Positions 21,301 to 22,334 of a stretch of 22,334 nt of DNA are shown piece after piece (position 1 is the first letter of the stretch; the number at the start of each line of letters is the position of its first letter). A model generated the notes under the pieces. The model saw nothing but the letters and a program-made list of their open reading frames with translations, was not told the DNA's origin and did not search any database. A program made the position numbers and the translations under genes. The stretch is from Saccoglossus kowalevskii (taxonomy: Eukaryota > Hemichordata > Enteropneusta > Harrimaniidae): the NCBI RefSeq assembly GCF_000003605.2, contig NW_003150265.1, positions 1 to 22,334 on the forward strand. The letters are read 5' to 3'.

Positions 21301-21494
21301 CCCCCATGGTGAGTTTATAATGACATTTGTTTTTCAATTGGATTCAAGTAACTGACTACCGAGGCGTACAACAGATTTATATGTATGGTTAATAATGTAT
21401 TGGGTTAACTTTGATTACAGGGTATTAGTGCTGAAGTAAAAACAGTGGCATATGCAATGAAGATAATATCCTCAGAGAGTTATTATATAGCAAG
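2086..21494 (+). CDS. NUP188: NUP188, nuclear pore inner-ring scaffold nucleoporin (central part, 18 exons)
   Basis: NUP188 is a large (about 1750 residues in vertebrates) alpha-solenoid protein. It pairs with NUP93 in the inner ring of the nuclear pore complex and helps control passage of membrane and soluble proteins. Joining 2086-2151, 2397-2637, 3035-3100, 3984-4079, 4226-4358, 4984-5071, 5597-5673, 7998-8112, 8567-8696, 8967-9054, 11798-11917, 14057-14303, 17395-17484, 19476-19619, 19900-19965, 20073-20176, 20425-20497 and 21421-21494 gives 672 uninterrupted codons with compatible phases and GT-AG introns throughout. Diagnostic stretches recalled from vertebrate NUP188 occur in the right order: an FHKWRY block, SPLEQ, YIYHRHDP, LLKRLA-VAPMS, ILEFLTVAVETQPGLIELFL, LWQDRRD-AM and FWENVTTPLF. 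It looks like an intact, ordinary copy. Start and stop codons lie outside the window, and the first and last exons border introns that continue beyond or fill the window edges. Identification is very secure; exact exon ends rest on splice consensus and homology only. Confidence 0.97.
2397..2637 (+). CDS. NUP188: NUP188 exon 2 (phase 0 to 1)
   Basis: The exon lies between TTTTTTGCAG and GTAAAA and encodes 80 residues beginning GQDTGVYILLQSL. The block CSRFPLEFSPFIRLCISL matches the vertebrate stretch 'LFPHELSPLLQLL', and the following YLDGLSSYIELL matches 'LDKMSFYNEL'. Helical solenoid up to a linker that leads into the SH3-like segment of exons 3 and 4. Confidence 0.95.
2657..2972 (+). mobile_element. 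Short family B element
   Basis: Starts with a head TTATTTGTCCCTGTT-ACAATGAAG that aligns to the head at 12021-12045. A hairpin AGTCT/AGACT follows (2680-2684 with 2692-2696), then a GT-rich stretch. It ends with the tail CAATGGGGACGATGCAT (2947-2963), which parallels the tails at 7529-7550 and 7894-7917. About 0.3 kb, no coding sequence, in intron 2. Confidence 0.55.
3035..3100 (+). CDS. NUP188: NUP188 exon 3 (phase 1 to 1), start of SH3-like segment
   Basis: A 66-nt exon between TTATTTTCAG and GTAAGT. It encodes DSNTSGLVIPKGTLGTLYDE, matching the vertebrate 'LRIPQGTVGQV' strand-turn-strand pattern. The alternating hydrophobic/glycine pattern is beta-like rather than helical. I infer that it belongs to the small SH3-like insertion known within the Nup188 solenoid. 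Confidence 0.93.
3101..3983. other. Intron 3, no recognised feature
   Basis: AT-rich, with a short TG run at 3133-3149. The open frames at 3406-3766 are hydrophobic, low-complexity translations without family resemblance and are not supported as genes. Confidence 0.6.
3984..4079 (+). CDS. NUP188: NUP188 exon 4 (phase 1 to 1), SH3-like end and return to helices
   Basis: A 96-nt exon between CACTACAG and GTAAGA. It encodes GLPYIVWDWEYSAWQLILC followed by an amphipathic helix KIDDLLRIARHNI. The VWDWEYSAW block matches vertebrate 'LVRWEYSYSSW', and the helix matches 'CEIEMLLHVV'. The first half looks like beta strands closing the SH3-like unit; the second half re-enters the solenoid. Confidence 0.95.
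4226..4358 (+). CDS. NUP188: NUP188 exon 5 (phase 1 to 2)
   Basis: The exon lies between CATTTCAG and GTATTT. It encodes ELSPLSLVNDVKYAIDLVGH and continues through DFSLATRLQPIITRIYPLVQ, matching vertebrate 'VKPIIDLVHKVISTDLSIADCLLPITSRIYMLLQR'. The last 47 nt together with the donor site are tandemly copied into the following intron (see the 89-bp array). Reading through the true donor hits TAG at 4372-4374. Confidence 0.97.
4312..4786 (+). repeat. 89-bp tandem array containing exon 5 end and copied splice donors
   Basis: Units start at 4312, 4401, 4490, 4579 and 4668, with a partial sixth at 4757-4786. The period is exactly 89 bp. The first unit begins inside exon 5: its 47 leading bases are coding, followed by the real donor at 4359. 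Each intronic copy repeats that 47-base exonic stretch (with ATCATA changed to ATTATA) and the donor CAAAG/GTATTT, giving decoy donors at 4448, 4537, 4626 and 4715. Copies differ by only a few bases. Confidence 0.97.
4984..5071 (+). CDS. NUP188: NUP188 exon 6 (phase 2 to 0)
   Basis: The exon lies between TTCATAG and GTATAT. It encodes FNTGNGVTLDMISSCVKCLV and continues TLAQHEPHK, matching vertebrate 'PPVDVIASCVNCLTVLAARNPAK'. Its first base completes an Arg codon (AG from exon 5 plus A). Confidence 0.95.
5327..5533 (+). mobile_element. Short family B element, second copy
   Basis: The head region TTTATTCCCTTTTCAGGACTTTGTCC carries a hairpin GTCCAAA/TTTAGAC (5349-5355 with 5359-5365, one mismatch) and then TTTGTGTGTGTGCTTCC. 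The 3' part, ACTCACTTTATAACA through TGCATTGCAAAAT, aligns to 2890-2972. It lies in intron 6, and exon 7 starts about 65 bases later. More degenerate than the other copies. Confidence 0.45.
5597..5673 (+). CDS. NUP188: NUP188 exon 7 (phase 0 to 2)
   Basis: The exon lies between TCACTTGCAG and GTAAAC. It encodes VWKDLQQTGFLPY followed by a TGRVYSDVAMAA stretch, matching vertebrate 'VWTDLRHTGFLPFV'. The following intron is 2.3 kb and made largely of nested repeat elements. Confidence 0.97.
6605..7558 (+). mobile_element. Family B element, inner copy nested in the outer one
   Basis: The head AGTCCCCGTT (6605-6614) includes the palindrome CGTTCGAACG (6611-6620), followed by a 7-bp hairpin AGTCCAA/TTGGACT (6622-6628 with 6633-6639). 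The tail AATGGGGACT (7529-7538) is complementary to the head at 9 of 10 bases and is followed by GCCATGCATGG and TTTGTTT. Removing 6605-7558 joins CCATTTTGTT to TTAATGGATGTGG, restoring the family consensus seen intact at 6948-6971. Confidence 0.75.
6930..6954. repeat. Perfect 9-bp inverted repeat inside a family B unit
   Basis: AAAATGGCC at 6930-6938 and GGCCATTTT at 6946-6954, with a 7-base loop. Imperfect versions of the same palindrome recur in units near 5990, 6139, 6575, 6808, 7215, 7665 and 12423 (there 10-bp arms with one mismatch). Confidence 0.85.
7998..8112 (+). CDS. NUP188: NUP188 exon 8 (phase 2 to 0)
   Basis: The exon lies between TTGTTTTCAG and GTAAGC. It encodes SGAGIFPGNYGNLLGNQERQ and continues YPVTKEFLCLLSTLIK, matching vertebrate 'GGYGNLLMNSEQPQGEYGVTIAFLRLITTLVK'. 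The glycine-rich YGNLL block is a strong family marker. Confidence 0.97.
8113..8439. other. Intron 8, first part, no recognised feature
   Basis: AT-rich intron sequence. The short open frames on either strand at 8032-8378 extend exon 8 or read intron and are not supported. A few degenerate 'ACCCATTAAT' units near 8396-8439 lead into the 22-bp array. Confidence 0.5.
8440..8527. repeat. 22-bp tandem repeat, 4 copies
   Basis: Unit CCCATTATTAACCCTTCTCAAT starting at 8440, 8462, 8484 and 8506. The copies are identical except at the last edge. It is pyrimidine-rich and ends about 40 bases before the exon 9 acceptor. Confidence 0.95.
8567..8696 (+). CDS. NUP188: NUP188 exon 9 (phase 0 to 1)
   Basis: The exon lies between TATTCTATAG and GTAAAG. 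It encodes GLFSKQSVEISQDVLACVIF and ends FHKWRYMDITEREEIG, matching vertebrate 'LVPCVMFVLKEMLPSYHKWRYNSHGVREQIG'. The acceptor tract is AT-rich and sits only about 40 bases after a 22-bp tandem array. Confidence 0.97.
8967..9054 (+). CDS. NUP188: NUP188 exon 10 (phase 1 to 2)
   Basis: The exon lies between GTATTTTCAG and GTGTGT. It encodes KRSLEIFHNVLHVSP followed by a less conserved loop ending GKRSR. Similarity to vertebrate NUP188 ('CLILELIHAILNLCH') is moderate, but frame, spacing and splice signals fit. The following intron contains the assembly gap; no missing coding segment is needed, because exon 11 continues in the homologous position. Confidence 0.92.
9291..9338. repeat. (GT)24 microsatellite
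   Basis: Uninterrupted GT dinucleotides immediately after the family A head hairpin. Its antisense translation gives a His-Thr run that is not a gene. Confidence 0.98.
10193..10832. other. Assembly gap (640 N)
   Basis: A run of N between family A sequence on the left and a LINE 3' fragment on the right, so the gap hides the LINE's left boundary. NUP188 exons 10 and 11 are contiguous by homology and phase, so no exon has to be in the gap. Confidence 0.99.
10833..11274 (+). pseudogene. Decayed LINE (non-LTR retrotransposon) 3' end
   Basis: The C-terminal end of a reverse-transcriptase ORF of the type common in CR1/L2-like and related LINEs. IEKGRY (frame of 10838) is followed by TKTPVEDRLC (frame of 10836, up to 10895), then CNKVENEEHHLIHC and a basic tail ending in TGA at 11102-11104 in the first frame. 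The known cysteine/histidine motif (C-x-x-C...H-x-x-x-C) is thus split over two frames, implying at least two small indels, so the ORF is not functional. The 3' UTR ends AATAAA (11248-11253) and (TATC)4 (11259-11274), the usual tail of such elements. It is inserted in the family A element. The 5' side lies in the gap. Confidence 0.75.
11798..11917 (+). CDS. NUP188: NUP188 exon 11 (phase 2 to 2)
   Basis: The exon lies between TTGATAG and GTAAGC. It encodes VAVRDAVVHGLLHTNAGETL and ends LATGVDAIELRLIEYG, matching vertebrate 'CICSLAYTEAGQTVINIMGIGVDTIDMVM'. The acceptor has a poor polypyrimidine tract (TTTCTATTGATAG), but the frame and similarity are clear. Confidence 0.94.
12027..12936 (+). mobile_element. 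Family B element with 19-bp covarying ends
   Basis: The head AGTTCCCATTCGAATGAAG (12027-12045) and the reverse complement of 12918-12936 match at 16 of 19 bases, the outer 10 (AGTTCCCATT) perfectly. A second hairpin pairs AGTTC (12044-12048) with GGACT (12056-12060) using one G-T wobble. A 'GTCTCCGTTCGTCCGG' stretch follows, then units carrying GATTCAAGATGGCTGACTGGCAGCCATCTTG near 12190, 12290, 12423, 12563 and 12670. A degenerate tail TATGTCATTAACATAGGTCAGGCTTGT continues to about 12962. The open frames at 12224-12608 are only repeat units read through. Confidence 0.75.
13113..13928. repeat. Possible old fold-back / MITE-like element
   Basis: The left side GTTTGGGGTTCAAAATTT...ATTTTTTAGG and the reverse complement of the right side (GTTTGGGTTTTTAAAAAA...TTTTTTTAGG) match at both ends over 47 bases, but only a little over half of the positions agree. 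A second inverted pair, GCCTAAAAT near 13297 and ATTTTAGGC near 13804, lies inside. Low-complexity A/T runs weaken the case. Confidence 0.3.
14057..14303 (+). CDS. NUP188: NUP188 exon 12 (phase 2 to 0)
   Basis: The largest exon here (247 nt), between CTTTTTCAG and GTAAGT. Its 83 residues include IKLAFSVVNRLLILKP, SPLEQELTEQ, YIYHRHDPRLP and LLLKRLAM, matching vertebrate 'VKLAFSVTNNVIRLKP', 'SPLEQALSQ', 'YIYHKHDPALP' and 'LLKRLAT'. Helical solenoid repeats. Confidence 0.98.
14335..14520 (+). repeat. Degenerate family A units
   Basis: Contains TTCTTGGGTAAAATTTGTG-ATAATTATTTATTTAATTTGCATAATAATTA and a second unit near 14465-14515 (GGGTAATTTGAATTTTGTGCATAGTAATTACTTAATTT). Old fragment just downstream of exon 12. 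Confidence 0.5.
14521..16652. other. Intron 12, mostly unique sequence
   Basis: About 2.1 kb in which I recognise no gene, RNA or clear repeat. The part near 15180-16140 has more CpG and higher complexity than its surroundings, so an enhancer or a highly decayed element is possible. The short minus-strand open frame at 15158-15340 has no recognisable features. Confidence 0.5.
16653..17093. repeat. 44-bp tandem array, 10 copies
   Basis: Unit TTTATCGCATACCTAGTATT followed by GCCCGGCCTCGTAGTTCTATGGGG. Copies start at 16653 and then every 44 bases to 17049, nearly identical (one C to T change at about 16852). Each unit has three CpG sites. Confidence 0.98.
17051..17199. repeat. 75-bp diverged dimer, apparent parent of the 44-bp array
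   Basis: TATCGCATACCTAGTATTGC...AGTGCGCCTTCATATCAAGA at 17051-17125 is followed at 17126 by a diverged second copy (TATCAAATACCTCATATTGC...AGTGCGCCCTTGTATCAGGA). The 44-bp array repeats only the first part of this unit. Confidence 0.75.
17395..17484 (+). CDS. NUP188: NUP188 exon 13 (phase 0 to 0)
   Basis: A 90-nt exon between TACATACAG and GTATGT. It encodes VAPMSIYGSLGIQVEALKDA and ends QSRLEALTE, matching vertebrate 'VAPMSVYACLGNDAAAIRDAFLTRLQSKIED'. It is isolated between a 3.1-kb intron carrying a 44-bp array and a 2.0-kb intron carrying a 25-bp satellite. Confidence 0.97.
17496..19000. repeat. 25-bp satellite array, about 60 copies
   Basis: Unit CTATGTATCTTTCACATTGACTGAC with frequent variants (GGCTGAC, GACTCAT, GCATCTTT). 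It contains a higher-order duplication: the distinctive run starting CATGACTGACTTATGTAT at 18369 recurs at 18567 (198 bases later) with the same order of variants through TCTTCAACATTGGCTGACC. It fills most of intron 13. Confidence 0.97.
19018..19325 (+). mobile_element. Family C element fragment (3' part with tail)
   Basis: Units with GACTTGGTGTATACATATCT and GACTTCTTGTTAAAAACCGCAAGTCCGATCAATTTCATATTACATATAT. The tail GCGAAGCGGAGC (AGCGGAGC at 19292-19299) continues AATCTTAGCCGAGAGTCTACTTG. The tail motif is the reverse complement of the head motif GCTCCGCT at 22237-22244, a different copy of the same family. The head is missing on the satellite side. Confidence 0.6.
19476..19619 (+). CDS. 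NUP188: NUP188 exon 14 (phase 0 to 0), most conserved exon
   Basis: The exon lies between TTGGATTTCAG and GTAACT and encodes 48 residues. The core VVILEFLTVAVETQPGLIEL continues FLDLEVKD and is nearly identical to vertebrate NUP188. After it comes a lineage-specific loop rich in Ser, Thr and Lys (LSRLNATEVKSTTEK). This exon alone identifies the gene. Confidence 0.98.
19620..19899. other. Intron 14, no recognised feature
   Basis: Short AT-rich intron between exons 14 and 15. Nothing identifiable. Confidence 0.6.
19900..19965 (+). CDS. NUP188: NUP188 exon 15 (phase 0 to 0)
   Basis: A 66-nt exon between TCATTTCAG and GTAATA. It encodes EINLGKWSILQIVLDMIESN and ends KQ, matching vertebrate 'EFSLGMWSCLHAVLELIDSQQQ'. 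Confidence 0.96.
20073..20176 (+). CDS. NUP188: NUP188 exon 16 (phase 0 to 2)
   Basis: The exon lies between TGTTTGCAG and GTGATT. It encodes GTTHCPPELHAACLSFLYSL and continues WQDRRDTAMSVLRK, matching vertebrate 'WCPPLLHRAAIAFLHALWQDRRDSAMLVLR'. The donor GTGATT is weak. The other open frame across this stretch is not the coding one. Confidence 0.97.
20425..20497 (+). CDS. NUP188: NUP188 exon 17 (phase 2 to 0)
   Basis: A 73-nt exon between TTTTTGCAG and GTAAAC. It encodes PQFWENVTTPLFKDLTLSTD and ends IGTK, matching vertebrate 'PKFWENLTSPLFGTL'. Its first base completes an Arg codon. Confidence 0.96.
20670..21106. mobile_element. MITE-like element with inverted repeats
   Basis: TTGTGTCAACGCATGTGGCGCTATT (20748-20772) and the reverse complement of 21081-21105 match at 23 of 25 bases, extendable by one A/T pair. 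This defines a 0.36-kb element. A second inverted pair overlaps its left end: GCAGATCGCCACAAACCAACC (20670-20690) with 20774-20794, 18 of 21 matching. There is no transposase and no convincing target duplication. It lies in intron 17. Confidence 0.7.
21194..21279. repeat. 43-bp exact tandem duplication
   Basis: ATTAAAACATCAACTACTTG followed by TCAGGCATACCTTGGCTAATTTA is present twice in a row (21194 and 21237). The identity of the copies indicates a recent duplication. Confidence 0.95.
21421..21494 (+). CDS. NUP188: NUP188 exon 18 (phase 0 to 2), last in window
   Basis: The exon lies between TTGATTACAG and GTATGG. It encodes GISAEVKTVAYAMKIISSES and ends YYIA plus two bases, matching vertebrate 'ILETCALIMKIICLEIYYVVKG'. 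The remaining C-terminal third of the protein must lie downstream of the window. Confidence 0.95.
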
Positions 21495-22115
21495 GTATGG
21501 AAGATTCACATATGTAGGGTAATGTGTCTGCTGACTGTTGTAGCTTGTAATGGTAACATGTCAGATTGCGGTAATAAAAATAATGCAAAAACGCTTGCTG
21601 GAAAATGTGTGTTGACCAAATGTATAACCCAAAATTGTGTCTATTCTTGGCCTATGTTATTAGATCTTGTGCTGTCATAATAAAGTATTTATCTTGCCAT
21701 GTATTCAGTCTGATTTACTTGCTATTTTAGCAGCTACTTGGAGGTTTCAAAAACACCTAGATGTTCTTTTATCTTGTGATGATAACATTCTGTCACTGTG
21801 ATGTCATCATTCCCCAAGAATTATTCATCTAATTTGGGCCTTGTATACAATATATATGCTTTCAGTTTGAGAACAAATAATTAGAAGAAATATTCCAATT
21901 CTCTGGTTTCCCCTAAACCATGCAAACTGGGCCACTGTATGATATGCAAAATAGAGGTATAAATCAAGCAGTGCTCATTGGGTAGTCCATTCATGGTGTT
22001 GTCCAGTGTGACTATGCAAGTCTTCATTGTTGTAATGCTTTCATGTATTTATGTCATAATGGTCTTAAGACTCAAACTATTTTTCTATATCTGTTGCTGT
22101 AAAGTGCAAACAAAC
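21495..22115. other. Intron 18, no recognised feature
   Basis: AT-rich intron sequence downstream of exon 18. No further NUP188 exon is recognisable. Confidence 0.5.
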
Positions 22116-22235
22116 CTTTGATGTCAGTGCTGTTTTTATAGTGAGTCATGTGTACTTTTGTGGTCTTTGATGTCAGTGCTGTTTTTATAGTGAGTCATGT
22201 GTACTTTTGTGGCCTTTGATGTCAGTGCTGTTTTT
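22116..22235. repeat. 49-bp tandem repeat, 2.4 copies, cut by an element
   Basis: Unit CTTTGATGTCAGTGCTGTTT followed by TTATAGTGAGTCATGTGTACTTTTGTGG. Copies start at 22116, 22165 and 22214. The third copy stops after GCTGTTTTT at 22235, where a family C head begins. Confidence 0.93.
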
Positions 22236-22334
22236 AGCTCCGCTGTCGACTTCGTCGAGCGGAGCTTATCATATGAGTGATTGTCCGTCGTCGTCCGTGT
22301 CAATGTTTTACTTTTTTGACTTCTTCTTGAAAAG
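22236..22334 (+). mobile_element. Family C element head (continues past window)
   Basis: Begins with a hairpin: AGCTCCGCT (22236-22244) pairs perfectly with AGCGGAGCT (22258-22266), with an inner CGA/TCG pair around CTTCG. It is followed by GTCCGTCGTCGTCCGTGTC and TTTTTTGACTTCTTCTTGAAAAG, which aligns to the body of the 19018-19325 copy. The remaining element lies beyond the window. Confidence 0.7.

Overview
This is an animal (metazoan) genomic window. It is AT-rich, intron-dense and has a 640-base assembly gap at 10193-10832. It holds one recognisable gene, the central part of NUP188 on the + strand. NUP188 is the large alpha-solenoid scaffold nucleoporin of the inner ring of the nuclear pore. 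Eighteen coding exons between 2086 and 21494 join in one open frame: every intron is GT-AG, all phases are compatible, and the total is 2018 nt (672 codons plus 2 nt). Both ends of the gene lie outside the window. Protein similarity to vertebrate NUP188 is highest in exon 14. The repeat content (long degenerate tandem repeats, TG runs, LINE tails ending in TATC repeats) suggests a marine invertebrate, perhaps a hemichordate or another non-vertebrate deuterostome. The species is not determinable by eye.

Layout: 1-2085 is intron, with one repeat-family copy and a 21-bp minisatellite. 2086-5673 holds exons 1-7, with a striking 89-bp tandem array made from the end of exon 5 plus its splice donor. 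Intron 7 (5674-7997) is almost wholly two nested repeat elements. 7998-9054 holds exons 8-10. Intron 10 (9055-11797) holds another repeat element, interrupted by the gap and by a decayed LINE 3' end. Exons 11-13 lie in very large introns containing a complete 0.9-kb element, a possible fold-back element and a CpG-bearing 44-bp array. Intron 13 is mostly a 25-bp satellite with higher-order structure. Exons 14-18 follow (19476-21494). The window ends in a new repeat element that cut into a 49-bp tandem repeat.

The main biological novelty I see is not a protein system. It is a set of related non-autonomous elements (called A, B and C here), all in the same orientation as the gene. Each has a hairpin-bearing 5' head, ~110-160-bp degenerate internal units, and a 3' tail whose GGGAGT/GGAACT/GGACT/CGGAGC motif is complementary to its own head. 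The head and tail change together from copy to copy, and a second hairpin in the head shows compensatory substitutions. One copy is nested in another at a T|T position without an obvious target duplication. This architecture resembles Helentron-derived non-autonomous elements (HINE/DINE-1 type), but that assignment is inference.

No tRNA, rRNA, CRISPR array, promoter or independent protein gene could be supported. The long open frames at 674-1964 are products of the 21-bp minisatellite, and those spanning 10165-10930 are products of the gap.
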